From contig CAZMVQ010000010.1 of the NCBI GenBank assembly GCA_964569865.1, positions 1-42,960 of the forward strand: a DNA stretch of 42,960 nucleotides. Reading direction: 5' to 3'. Shown in pieces: positions 8,677 to 16,176 of this stretch; within the stretch, counting starts at the first letter, position 1; each line of letters begins with the position of its first letter. The stretch is from DROE01 sp964569865 (GTDB lineage: Bacteria; Pseudomonadota; Alphaproteobacteria; Rhizobiales; Devosiaceae). Position numbers and translations under genes: made by a program. The notes under the pieces are model-generated. The model did not search any database. It had not been told where the DNA came from and saw only the letters and a program-made list of their open reading frames with translations.

Positions 8677-9249
8677 TTAGCTACTCCTGCTGTCTGAAGC
8701 ATAAAATGTATAGGATAAAGTTATTGCATTTACCGTATCAAGTTCGCGAACCTGATCCAATTCAGGGTCAAGAAAAAATGTTATGGGCATTTCCACCGAT
8801 TCGCCAGGGGCGAGAGTTTGCTCCGTAAAACAAAAACATTCAATCTTGTTAAAGTATGCGCCTGCGATGCTGGGGGCAACGTTGAACGAAGCCGTTCCGG
8901 TGACAGGAACATCAGAATTATTGGTGGCGCGGTAGGTGACTATTTTGACCTCGCCAATTTTGTCGGTGACGGTACTGGCCGGAACAATCGTCCAGTCAAG
9001 CGCGCTGGACACCGAGACATCAAATCTAACAGACATTTCCCGATCAATTATGCCGTTTACATTGCCCTCAGAAACCTGAGTTGTACCAGCATATCCAGTG
9101 ATTTGGCAAAACAACTGATATAGCGGGACCGCAGCGAAAGAAAGTCCGACCATGCCTACAAATACACCTGCGCAGATTAGTGCAATCCGGAGATTACCCT
9201 TTCGGGGGCTGTCTTGAAAATCAGAAATTGTAGGGGAAATGGTATTCAT
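8677..9249 (-). CDS. ctaG: Cytochrome c oxidase assembly protein CtaG (Cox11 family)
   Basis: CtaG/Cox11 delivers copper to the CuB site of oxidase subunit I. The 190-residue protein has an N-terminal transmembrane helix (about 22-43, LRIALICAGVFVGMVGLSFAAVP), then the conserved VPLYQLFCQITGYAGTT with C48, and a periplasmic immunoglobulin-like domain. The copper-binding CFCF motif is at residues 138-141. The late segment VEMPITFFLDPEL is also typical. Its ATG shares one base with the preceding gene's stop (TAATG), so coupling is likely, and it ends two bases before ctaE. Confidence 0.97.
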   Translation of the reverse strand: MNTISPTISDFQDSPRKGNLRIALICAGVFVGMVGLSFAAVPLYQLFCQITGYAGTTQVSEGNVNGIIDREMSVRFDVSVSSALDWTIVPASTVTDKIGEVKIVTYRATNNSDVPVTGTASFNVAPSIAGAYFNKIECFCFTEQTLAPGESVEMPITFFLDPELDQVRELDTVNAITLSYTFYASDSRSS

Positions 9250-9431
9250 TATATCGCTCTTACAAACAGATCAGGACCCATTCTAACAACGGTCAAGATA
9301 AAGAAAGTCATAACGAACGCCGCAAGGCTCAACGCAATCGCTATTGAGCGCAAACGCTGTCGCTTCAGACGGGTTTCTTCTTTGGCGTCCACTGCCTGAT
9401 CATCAGTCATTGTTGTTACCTGTTCTACCAT
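9249..9431 (-). CDS. Small single-helix membrane protein of the oxidase operon (CoxF-like)
   Basis: The short protein (60 residues from this ATG, 53 from a second ATG at 9410) has a charged N-terminus (DDQAVDAKEETRLKRQRLR), one transmembrane helix (SIAIALSLAAFVMTFFILTVVRMG) and a short tail. A small protein of this form between ctaB and ctaG is standard in Rhizobiales and is often labelled CoxF. Both ATGs have weak GGA or AGG sites; the first lies four bases after the ctaB stop. Its function is unknown. Placement suggests a role in assembly or as a minor subunit. A longer reading starting inside ctaB is unlikely. Confidence 0.75.
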   Translation of the reverse strand: MVEQVTTMTDDQAVDAKEETRLKRQRLRSIAIALSLAAFVMTFFILTVVRMGPDLFVRAI

Positions 9432-9435
9432 TAGG

Positions 9436-10380
9436 TTATCCAAAAAAGGGTGATCTGAGAACCAGTGTTTCAAGCAAAAGCGCAAGAAAAACTATAAACA
9501 GATAAAAAAGAGAAAATGAAAACAGCTGCCTTGAGCGCAATCGCATTGTTTTGTCAGAAGTACCAATAAGTCGAGCTGAAAGAACAATCATACCCAGCCC
9601 AAGAACCCCCGCCACTAGCCCATAAAATACGCCACCAAATCCAAAAGCAACCGGTGCCAAACTGACTAACGCAAGCAAGACAGAATATATAAGGATTTGA
9701 ATAATAGTTGCCCGTTCTCCGGCAACATTTGGCAACATGGGGATGTTGGCGGCTTCATAGTCGCCCTTTTTATAGAGCGCCAATGCCCAAAAATGTGGGG
9801 GGGTCCATAAAAAGACAATCAAAAACAAAATTACCGGCTCAATACTGATAGTGCCCGTAGTCGCCACCCAGCCAATCATCGCCGGGAAAGCGCCCGCTGC
9901 GCCACCAATAACTATGTTTTGCGCTGTTCGGCGTTTTAGCCACATTGTATAAACTACGGCATAGAAGAATATCGTAAACGCCAGCAGCGATGCGGCCAGC
10001 CAATTGCTGGCTAATCCCAGCAAAGTCACAGAAGCTACCGATAAAAACACTCCAAAGCCAAGAGCCTGATTTTTATCAATCCGGCCAGCTGGAATCGGGC
10101 GGTTTTTTGTTCTGCTCATCAGGGCATCGATATCTGCGTCATACCACATGTTAAGGGCACCCGAAGCGCCGCCACCCACGGCAATTGATATGATAGCAAT
10201 TATAAATATTGCCGGATGCACACCAACGGGAGCAAGCAGCATGCCCACTATGGCCGTAAATACGACCAGAGACATTACGCGAGGTTTGAGCAAAGCGATA
10301 AAATCACCAACGCTTGCACCCATATCCCCATGGGCAAAGCCCTGAGAGCGAGTGTTAGCGTTGGTGTCTAAATATGCCAA
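9436..10380 (-). CDS. ctaB: Protoheme IX farnesyltransferase (heme O synthase)
   Basis: CtaB attaches a farnesyl group to protoheme to make heme O, the precursor of the heme a used by CtaD. The 314-residue protein is a polytopic UbiA-superfamily prenyltransferase. The first aspartate-rich motif is NMWYDADIDALMSRTKNRPIPAG, with the conserved N, DxxxD and NRPIPAG elements, and GGAAGAFPAMIGW and TPPHFWALAL are heme O synthase signatures. The start appears to be TTG with AAGGA eight bases upstream; the next in-frame ATG, at MGASVGDF, would delete a normal N-terminal stretch. It follows ctaD by 23 bases. Confidence 0.97.
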   Translation of the reverse strand: MAYLDTNANTRSQGFAHGDMGASVGDFIALLKPRVMSLVVFTAIVGMLLAPVGVHPAIFIIAIISIAVGGGASGALNMWYDADIDALMSRTKNRPIPAGRIDKNQALGFGVFLSVASVTLLGLASNWLAASLLAFTIFFYAVVYTMWLKRRTAQNIVIGGAAGAFPAMIGWVATTGTISIEPVILFLIVFLWTPPHFWALALYKKGDYEAANIPMLPNVAGERATIIQILIYSVLLALVSLAPVAFGFGGVFYGLVAGVLGLGMIVLSARLIGTSDKTMRLRSRQLFSFSLFYLFIVFLALLLETLVLRSPFFG

Positions 10381-10403
10381 ACCGGGTTTCCTTATCTTTT
10401 CCG

Positions 10404-12056
10404 TTATTTGATACGCGGAAGCGTTTCAAACTGGTGGAAAGGAGGAGGTGAAGAAAGGGTCCACTCAAGGGTAGTGGCGCCTTCGCCCCAAGGATTGTCA
10501 CCTGCGACGCGTTTCTTCATTCTTGATTCGATAATAACCCAGATGAAAATAAACATGGAAAGCAGGGTAATCAGGTAACCAACGGAAGAAACCATGTTCC
10601 ACAAGGCATAGGCGTCAGGATAATCGATATAGCGACGCGGCATGCCGGCAAGCCCTAAGAAATGCTGCGGGAAGAACACTACGTTGGCACCGATAAACAG
10701 GGTCCAGAAGTGAAGTTTGGCCAGAGTTTCATTATACATGATACCAAACATTTTTGGATACCAATAGTACCAGCCTGCAAACACCCCAAAAGTAGCGCCC
10801 ATGGACATGGTATAATGGAAGTGAGCCACAACATAATAGGTATCATGCAATACCCGATCGGCACCGGCATTGGCCAGCACAACCCCGGTGACACCACCCG
10901 TTGTAAACAGGAATATGAAGCCCAAAGCCCATATCATTGGCGTTCTAAAACTTATCGAACCGCCCCACATGGTGGCCAGCCACGAGAAAATCTTCACCCC
11001 CGTTGGCACCGCAATAACCATTGTTGCAGCAACAAAATAACGCTGAACATTAAGGCTAAGGCCGGTGGTATACATATGGTGAGCCCATACGATAAATCCG
11101 ACAAAACCAATGGCAATCATCGCATAGACCATCCCCAGATAGCCAAAAATGGGCTTTTTGGAAAAGGTTGATACAATATGGGAGACAATTCCAAAGCCCG
11201 GAAGGATCAAAACATAAACCTCAGGGTGACCAAAGAACCAGAACAGATGCTGATAGAGAACAGGATCGCCGCCCCCTTCCGGGTTGAAAAACGTCGTTCC
11301 GAAATTCCTGTCCGTCAGCAACATGGTGATGGCACCGGCCAATACTGGCAAAGAAAGCAACAGCAGGAATACGGTCACAAGAATTGACCACACAAACAAA
11401 GGCATTTTATGCATGGTCATGCCAGGTGCGCGCATATTGAAAATTGTAGTGATAAAGTTGATAGCCCCAAGAATGGAGGAAGCACCAGCAAGGTGAAGCG
11501 AGAGAATTGCGAAATCAACCGCAGGGCCCGGATTGGCAGTTGTTGAAAGCGGCGCATAAACCGTCCAACCAACACCTGCACCATAAAGTCCCGGAGGGCC
11601 TTCAAAAAACAGAGACAAAAGCAACAGGACGAATGCGGCGGGCAGTAGCCAAAATGATATATTGTTCATACGAGGGAACGCCATATCCGGCGCGCCGATC
11701 ATAATGGGCACAAACCAGTTGCCAAATCCACCAATAAGCGCCGGCATAACCATGAAAAACACCATGATCAGACCGTGCGCCGTGGTAAAGACGTTAAACA
11801 TCTGCTTGCCGCCATCAAGCGCTGCATCGCCTTCATAACCATAGACCATTGCTGCAAGACCACGGAAAATCTGAATCCCCGGCTCGGCAAGCTCCCAGCG
11901 CATAAACCCGGATAAAATACCACCAACAATCCCGCCAACAATTGCGAAGATCAAATACATCGTCCCGATGTCTTTGTGATTGGTGGAATAAACGTATCGG
12001 CGCCATCCGGTTGGATGCCCGTGCGCATCAACGTGTTTAGCAGTTGCATCGGCCAT
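10404..12056 (-). CDS. ctaD: Cytochrome c oxidase subunit I (aa3 type)
   Basis: CtaD is the catalytic subunit carrying heme a, heme a3 and CuB; it reduces oxygen to water and pumps protons. At 550 residues with twelve hydrophobic segments it is of normal length. Diagnostic motifs are STNHKDIGTMY near the N-terminus, NAWFVPIMIGAPDMAFPRMNN (here beginning GNWF), the CuB/tyrosine region FWFFGHPEVYVLILPGFG, WAHHMYTTG and the heme-ligand stretch VVAHFHYTMSMGA. The glutamate of the D-channel lies in the HPEVY region, as in A-type oxidases. An AAGGGA ribosome binding site is eight bases upstream. The 66-base gap to ctaC contains a short CTAACAA repeat. Confidence 0.99.
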   Translation of the reverse strand: MADATAKHVDAHGHPTGWRRYVYSTNHKDIGTMYLIFAIVGGIVGGILSGFMRWELAEPGIQIFRGLAAMVYGYEGDAALDGGKQMFNVFTTAHGLIMVFFMVMPALIGGFGNWFVPIMIGAPDMAFPRMNNISFWLLPAAFVLLLLSLFFEGPPGLYGAGVGWTVYAPLSTTANPGPAVDFAILSLHLAGASSILGAINFITTIFNMRAPGMTMHKMPLFVWSILVTVFLLLLSLPVLAGAITMLLTDRNFGTTFFNPEGGGDPVLYQHLFWFFGHPEVYVLILPGFGIVSHIVSTFSKKPIFGYLGMVYAMIAIGFVGFIVWAHHMYTTGLSLNVQRYFVAATMVIAVPTGVKIFSWLATMWGGSISFRTPMIWALGFIFLFTTGGVTGVVLANAGADRVLHDTYYVVAHFHYTMSMGATFGVFAGWYYWYPKMFGIMYNETLAKLHFWTLFIGANVVFFPQHFLGLAGMPRRYIDYPDAYALWNMVSSVGYLITLLSMFIFIWVIIESRMKKRVAGDNPWGEGATTLEWTLSSPPPFHQFETLPRIK

Positions 12057-12122
12057 AATTGCGTCCCTTTAAATAAAATTCTTTGTAGTTGTTAGTTGTT
12101 AGTGGATTGCCAGTGCCGCCCC

Positions 12123-13239
12123 TTAAGTGATCGGAGTGAGAACAGAAAGTGCGCTTTCCACACCATCAGCCTCAACTGCTGCAATCCACGCAGCAAATTC
12201 TTCTTTTGAAACCACCCGAACCGAAATCGGCATAAATGCATGGTCCCGACCACACAATTCCGAGCATTGTCCATAATACATGCCGGTTTTACGGACGTTA
12301 AACCATGTTTCGTTCAAACGTCCCGGAACCGCATCAATTTTAATACCAAACGATGGCACCGTAAATGCGTGGATAACAACTGCGGAAGTAACCTGAACCC
12401 TAACAGTAGTATCAACGGGGATAACCAGATCAAAATCCGTAGCTAGCAGACGCGGCTCATTTGGTTTCATTTCCGCGCGCTCTGCTTCATTGAGCATATA
12501 AGAAGAATAGTCGGCCCCCTCAAAATCCACATAATCATACTGCCATGCCCACTGCACACCAGTTACCTTTACGGTCAGGCCGGGAGCTGGAACCTCAACA
12601 TCCCCCATACTGAAAATATTGGAACCAAGATATTTGCGCTCCCCGTCAGGAATGGTTACCTGATCCGCCAAAACACCAAATGAAGGCACAGCGATAACGA
12701 CGAGAATAACGATTGGAACCACAGTCCAAACAACCTCAAGCCCCACATGGTGAGTGGTTTTGGAGGGGATGGGGTTGGCCTTTTCATTAAAGCGCAACAA
12801 AATATACGCCAAAATAGCCGTTACAAATATAACGATGCCGGTGATGATGGGCATTAACAGGCCGTCATGAAAAACCCTGATACTATCCATGATTGTGGTC
12901 ACGGATTCCATCAGCCCCAACTGACCGGGCACCGCATATCCTAAAGTATCCTGCCCGGCCTGAGCTAATACAGACTGGGGCAAAATAATTATCGCAAAGG
13001 CAAATGCGCCTATGATCAATTGTGTAAGTTTTTGGATCAATTGTGTAAGTTTTTGGATCAATTGTGTAGGTTTTTNNNNNNNNNNNNNNNNNNNNNNNNN
13101 NNNNNNNNNNNNNNNNNNNNNNNNNNNNNNNNNNNNNNNNNNNNNNNNNNNNNNNNNNNNNNNNNNNNNNNNNNNGTTTTTGGATCAATTGTGTAGGTTT
13201 TTCGCAATAGCATTTGATGCGAGTTGATATAGTTTGCAC
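12123..13239 (-). CDS. ctaC: Cytochrome c oxidase subunit II with repeat-expanded N-terminus (interrupted by assembly gap)
   Basis: CtaC receives electrons from cytochrome c at its CuA centre. The body is normal: a signal-peptide core (IIGAFAFAIIILPQSVLAQAG), two transmembrane helices, the aromatic VQWAWQYDY and the CuA motif CSELCGRDHAFM. Upstream of the core is a run of 21-bp units encoding LTQLIQK, cut by 100 N. There is no ATG in the frame there. Beyond the gap, GTG at 13239 sits five bases after AAAGGGGG and reads MQTISTRIKCYCEK into PTQLIQK, the same phase as the repeat and the mature protein. I therefore place the start there. Without repeats the leader would be a normal signal peptide joined at PTQLI-IGAF. 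As deposited the 100 N break the frame (100 is not divisible by 3). The exact N-terminal length is unknown. Confidence 0.9.
13014..13203 (-). repeat. Tandem 21-bp repeat at the 5' end of ctaC, spanning the assembly gap
   Basis: Two full units and a third lacking its last base occupy 13014-13075, and one more unit with a partial neighbour lies at 13176-13203 beyond the N run. Read in the ctaC direction the unit encodes L-T-Q-L-I-Q-K. The copies next to the gap and the outermost copy have C in place of T (proline for leucine at position 1). The 21-base period preserves frame. Leucines at positions 1 and 4 of a seven-residue repeat resemble a heptad pattern. Confidence 0.92.
13076..13175. other. 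Assembly gap of 100 N
   Basis: Exactly 100 undetermined bases lie inside the 21-bp tandem repeat, the usual placeholder for a gap of unknown size. The gap probably exists because short reads could not resolve the repeat copy number. Confidence 0.99.
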
Positions 13240-13252
13240 AGAATCCCCCTTT
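13237..13252 (-). promoter_or_regulatory. Ribosome binding site and GTG start deciding the ctaC N-terminus
   Basis: On the minus strand AAAGGGGG (13252-13245) is followed by five bases and GTG (13239-13237). No comparable site precedes any TTG codon inside the repeat, so this is the best-supported ctaC start. Confidence 0.75.
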
Positions 13253-13737
13253 GGATGTCCCGATTTCACGTGTATGCTAATCTCGTCTGTCACAATAAAA
13301 AACCGCAACGAGAAAGCACCTAACATCTCACACGCCGACTCAGCGCGCAAAACTTAAAACAGATAGCAGTACCTAGATCATAAAGTTGGCTTTTAAGCAA
13401 ATATTTGCATTTCTTTTTGGGTGCGGCAAAATCACCCGACCATAAACAATGGTGAGTTTTTTTGGACTTTGCCTCAAGCTTGCCGCAGTTTTGAGTGTGC
13501 AATGCCTTCAGAATCAAAAAATTGCATAAAGGCACGGGGCAAAAACATAATCACAAAGCTTTGCTAACCCTTGATAATCATTGCTAGCAATTGAAACATT
13601 CAAAAATGTTGGAGATAATCAACCACTTATGCACCACCAACAAGTTGAAGCAATCACAAAGAAAAGCTTTTGCAAAATCTAACTTTTAACGTCACTGCTA
13701 TAATGTTAACAACTTCAACAAATGCCGTTCTTAACAA
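13240..13737. other. Divergent intergenic region between ctaC and the IalB-family gene
   Basis: About 500 bases contain no gene I believe in. They should hold the ctaC promoter (minus) and the promoter of the plus-strand IalB gene. Three inverted repeats stand out: GCAAATATTTGC (13397-13408, perfect), ATTGCTAGCAAT (13580-13591, perfect) and AACATT-CAAA-AATGTT (13595-13610). A TATAAT hexamer at 13699-13704 could be the -10 of the IalB gene, but no good -35 sits at the right distance. A 71-codon minus-strand frame (13320-13535) lacks family character and is not called. Confidence 0.6.
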
Positions 13738-13744
13738 ATGCCGT
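13717..13744 (+). repeat. 16-bp-period duplication around the IalB start codon
   Basis: AACAAATGCCGT occurs at 13717-13728 and again at 13733-13744. Each copy carries an ATG, but 16 is not a multiple of three, so the two ATGs open different frames; only the second reads into the IalB-family protein. Confidence 0.85.
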
Positions 13745-14277
13745 CTTTGGGAGATCCAAGAAAATTGAAAAATTCAATATTCCGCCTAGCACTAAAGTGC
13801 GTAATCATTACCGTTGGCCTGATATTGGGCACCATGGCAACTCAGGCGCAGGGAGTGGTGAGGTCTCAGCACGGAGACTGGCAAATGAGTTGCGACACCC
13901 CTCCGGGTGCCAGTTCCGAGCAATGCGCGATTATTCAAAATATCACCGCTGAGAACCAGCCCAATGTAGGGCTTAGCGTCATCATTCTTAAAACTGCCGA
14001 TCAACAGGCCAGATTGCTTAGAGTTCTGGTGCCTTTGGGTGTATTGCTGCCAAATGGTCTTGGATTAAATGTGGATGGTCAGGATATGGGCCGAGTGGCG
14101 TTTGTCAGATGCCTTCCCAACGGTTGTATCGCGGAAGTCATTATGGATGATGGGCTTATTGAGTTATTCTCGACCGGACAGGATGCAATTTTTGTGGTGT
14201 TCAAAACTCCAGAAGAGGGAATTGGCATTCCCGTTTCCTTAAATGGATTTAAAGAAGGATTTGCAGCGCTTCCATAG
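13738..14277 (+). CDS. Invasion-associated locus B (IalB) family protein
   Basis: The 179-residue protein belongs to the IalB family, secreted alphaproteobacterial proteins named from Bartonella, where the founder contributes to erythrocyte invasion; in most bacteria the function is unknown. A signal peptide is clear (RLALKCVIITVGLILGTMATQAQG). The mature part opens with the family pattern HGDWQMSCDTPPG and includes EQCAIIQNI, the segment VLVPLGVLLPNGLGLNVDG and RCLPNGCIAEVIMD, with paired cysteines probably forming disulfides. No ribosome binding site precedes the ATG. An in-frame TTG at 13765 has GGAG eleven bases upstream and would still keep the signal peptide, so it is a possible alternative. 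It should act in the periplasm or outside the cell. Confidence 0.9.
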   Translation: MPSLGDPRKLKNSIFRLALKCVIITVGLILGTMATQAQGVVRSQHGDWQMSCDTPPGASSEQCAIIQNITAENQPNVGLSVIILKTADQQARLLRVLVPLGVLLPNGLGLNVDGQDMGRVAFVRCLPNGCIAEVIMDDGLIELFSTGQDAIFVVFKTPEEGIGIPVSLNGFKEGFAALP

Positions 14278-14390
14278 CAGAGCGCTCACAAGGCACTACC
14301 TAAAAGACCCAATTCTCAAATTTAACTCACTTGATTGCCGGTTGAGCCAAGACTATAGGTTTGCGGGTTGCATCCCTTTTGGAGTTATTC

Positions 14391-15755
14391 ATGACAAAGC
14401 AAACTGGCGGCCGTAATGCCGTATTTACGCACGGCTCAACTATGCGTCATGTGGTCATTATGACTTCAACTGCGGCCATTGGCATGATGGCTCTGTTTTT
14501 TGTCGATATAATCACGCTTTTTTATATTTCCCAGCTCAACGACCCGGCACAGACAGCCGCTGTTGGTCGCGCCGGCTACGTTATTGGATTTTTGATTGCG
14601 GTTTCCGTTGGAATGATGATCGGATCATCCGTTCTGATCGCCCGCGCCATCGGCGAGGGAAAAGAAGAAATCGCAAAACGCTTTGCCGGATCGGCACTAG
14701 TGGGCACAGCAATAATGGGAACGATTTTTGCAGCAATATCGCTGCTTCTGGTTGATTGGTTCTTAAATATGTTGGGGGCTGAGGGGACAGCACTTTCCCA
14801 TGCGCAGCGATATCTGCTGATTATATTGCCGGGCATGCCGTTTATGAGCGTTGGCATGATTTGTATCGGGATTTTAAGAGCCTGGGGGGCTGCCAAAGAA
14901 TCCATGTATATAACTTTGGCCGGGGGCATACTTACCGCAGCGCTCGATCCAATTTTCATTTTCGTTCTTGGCCTGGAAGTTACCGGAGCGGCCATAGTCA
15001 CCCTTATCGCCAGAATTAGTTTTACGGTTTATGGGCTTTATCTGGTTTTGGTCGCCGCTGATATGGTGAAATTTCCGAACATAAGACAAATTGGTGCCGA
15101 TGTTCTGGAAATGGCCAAATTTGGGGTTCCGGCGATTTTCACCAATTTGGCAGCACCGATCGGTGCGTTTTTTATCGCCCAGAAAATTGCTGAATATGGT
15201 GATGTTGCGCTTGCTGGTCAGGCCGTGGTTGATCGCCTTATTCCGCTGGCATTCGGGGTGATATTCGCCCTTTCTGGTGCTGTTGGCCCAATAATCGGAC
15301 AAAATTTCGGGGCTGGTTTGATGGCCCGTACCAGACAGACGCTACTGGATGGAATAATATTTAGTATTACCTATGTACTGCTAGCCTGGACAGTGCTGTT
15401 TTTTGCTCGCAATGCTATAATTTCGGCATTTTTGGCAACCGGAGACATGGCATTGATGATTGATCTGTTTTGCAGAATTGCCGCTGGAGCGTTTCTGTTC
15501 AACGGGCTTTTATTCGTAACCAATGCTGCATTCAATAATCTTGGCAAACCCTTGTGGGCAACTGGTTTCAACTGGCTACGGCAAACAATCGGCGTGCTGC
15601 CATTTATTGCTCTTGGGGCCATGTGGGGAGATCTAACCGGCATTGCCTATGGCATCGTTGCGGGCAGTATTCCGTTTGCACTGATTGCAATCTATGCCGC
15701 ATTCAGGCTGATAAAGTCTCATGATATCAGAATCAAAGCCGGTGTTGCCGCCTGA
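14391..15755 (+). CDS. MATE family multidrug/metabolite exporter
   Basis: The protein (454 residues from this ATG) is a MATE-family secondary transporter, which exports cationic or hydrophobic compounds in exchange for Na+ or H+. Twelve hydrophobic helices are apparent in two homologous halves; the second half starts near VLEMAKFGVPAIFTNLAAPIGAFFIAQKIAEYG. GQNFGAGLMARTRQTL is the usual post-helix-7 motif. The ATG at 14391 has GGAG at good spacing (GGAGTTATTCATG); an upstream TTG has no such support. It follows the IalB gene on the same strand by about 110 bases but need not be cotranscribed. The substrate cannot be deduced. Confidence 0.92.
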   Translation: MTKQTGGRNAVFTHGSTMRHVVIMTSTAAIGMMALFFVDIITLFYISQLNDPAQTAAVGRAGYVIGFLIAVSVGMMIGSSVLIARAIGEGKEEIAKRFAGSALVGTAIMGTIFAAISLLLVDWFLNMLGAEGTALSHAQRYLLIILPGMPFMSVGMICIGILRAWGAAKESMYITLAGGILTAALDPIFIFVLGLEVTGAAIVTLIARISFTVYGLYLVLVAADMVKFPNIRQIGADVLEMAKFGVPAIFTNLAAPIGAFFIAQKIAEYGDVALAGQAVVDRLIPLAFGVIFALSGAVGPIIGQNFGAGLMARTRQTLLDGIIFSITYVLLAWTVLFFARNAIISAFLATGDMALMIDLFCRIAAGAFLFNGLLFVTNAAFNNLGKPLWATGFNWLRQTIGVLPFIALGAMWGDLTGIAYGIVAGSIPFALIAIYAAFRLIKSHDIRIKAGVAA

Positions 15756-15760
15756 AAAAC

Positions 15761-15799
15761 CGGGCATCTGCGTTTAATTCATAACAACGCAAATACCCG
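15761..15799. terminator. Imperfect hairpin after the MATE gene
   Basis: CGGG (15761-15764) and TGCGTT (15769-15774) pair with AACGCA (15786-15791) and CCCG (15796-15799) as two stacked stems with internal bulges. No T-run follows on the plus strand, so it is at best a weak terminator between convergent MATE and DUF1127 genes. Confidence 0.3.
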
Positions 15800-15833
15800 A
15801 CCTGGTCATGAATATGTCAGGCGGCAATCTAAT

Positions 15834-16034
15834 TTAAAGGCAAAGATTTTTACGGCGCAGGTTCTTGCGGCTGATCAAAAACTCTACTCTAGTTGTGCCT
15901 TCCATATACCGGGAATCAAATATATCTCCCTGACTCAGGCCCAGATCATCCAGTTGACAGGGATCCATTTGCGATAAGGTTTTAACTGATGCCCTGTTGG
16001 CAAAATAGCGGTTTACTGATGCTAGAATGTTCAT
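15834..16034 (-). CDS. DUF1127 family small protein
   Basis: This 66-residue basic protein has the DUF1127 core as LDDLGLSQGDI (usual form LxDIGLSRxDI), preceded by the amphipathic ANRASVKTLSQMDPCQ. DUF1127 proteins are small, alphaproteobacteria-rich and often controlled by LysR regulators; some bind RNA and affect phosphate or carbon metabolism. The ATG is preceded by GGGAG at good spacing. It is transcribed away from the LysR gene next door. A shared 142-base intergenic region carrying a T-N11-A palindrome suggests that regulator controls it. Its C-terminus (KNLRRKNLCL) is somewhat longer than the shortest members. Confidence 0.85.
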   Translation of the reverse strand: MNILASVNRYFANRASVKTLSQMDPCQLDDLGLSQGDIFDSRYMEGTTRVEFLISRKNLRRKNLCL

Positions 16035-16121
16035 AAATGTTCTCCCTGTTTAGGGTTAGGACCCCAAGTTTCAACTACTGAATTGTAAGTCGATGACGAG
16101 ATAATTAGGGGCTTGCAATTC

Positions 16122-16136
16122 ATTTGTCTAACAAAT
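16122..16136. promoter_or_regulatory. Candidate LysR operator (T-N11-A inverted repeat)
   Basis: ATTTGT-CTA-ACAAAT is a perfect 6-3-6 inverted repeat containing the T-N11-A core bound by LysR-type regulators. It lies about 40 bases before the LysR ATG at 16177 and about 88 bases before the divergent DUF1127 start, as expected for one site serving autoregulation and activation. Confidence 0.55.
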
Positions 16137-16176
16137 AGATTTCATGCAACTCATTCATTTTAGTGATAGTAAAATC

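Noticed and set aside
13061..13061. TTG inside the repeat as ctaC start
   Set aside because: Every repeat unit contains this TTG and none has a ribosome binding site, while a GTG with a strong site in the same phase exists beyond the gap.
13076..13175. Reading the ctaC frame through the N run as the 155-codon product KTYTIDP
   Set aside because: That frame arises because 100 N is not a multiple of three; the mature CtaC and the upstream GTG both use the LTQLIQK phase.
13320..13535. Minus-strand 71-codon frame upstream of ctaC
   Set aside because: No family character, no ribosome binding site, cysteine-rich random-looking composition; it lies in a region expected to hold promoters.
15766..16034. 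Mobile-element or attachment site near the DUF1127 gene
   Set aside because: Only an imperfect hairpin and normal intergenic sequence are present; there are no terminal repeats, integrase or tRNA.
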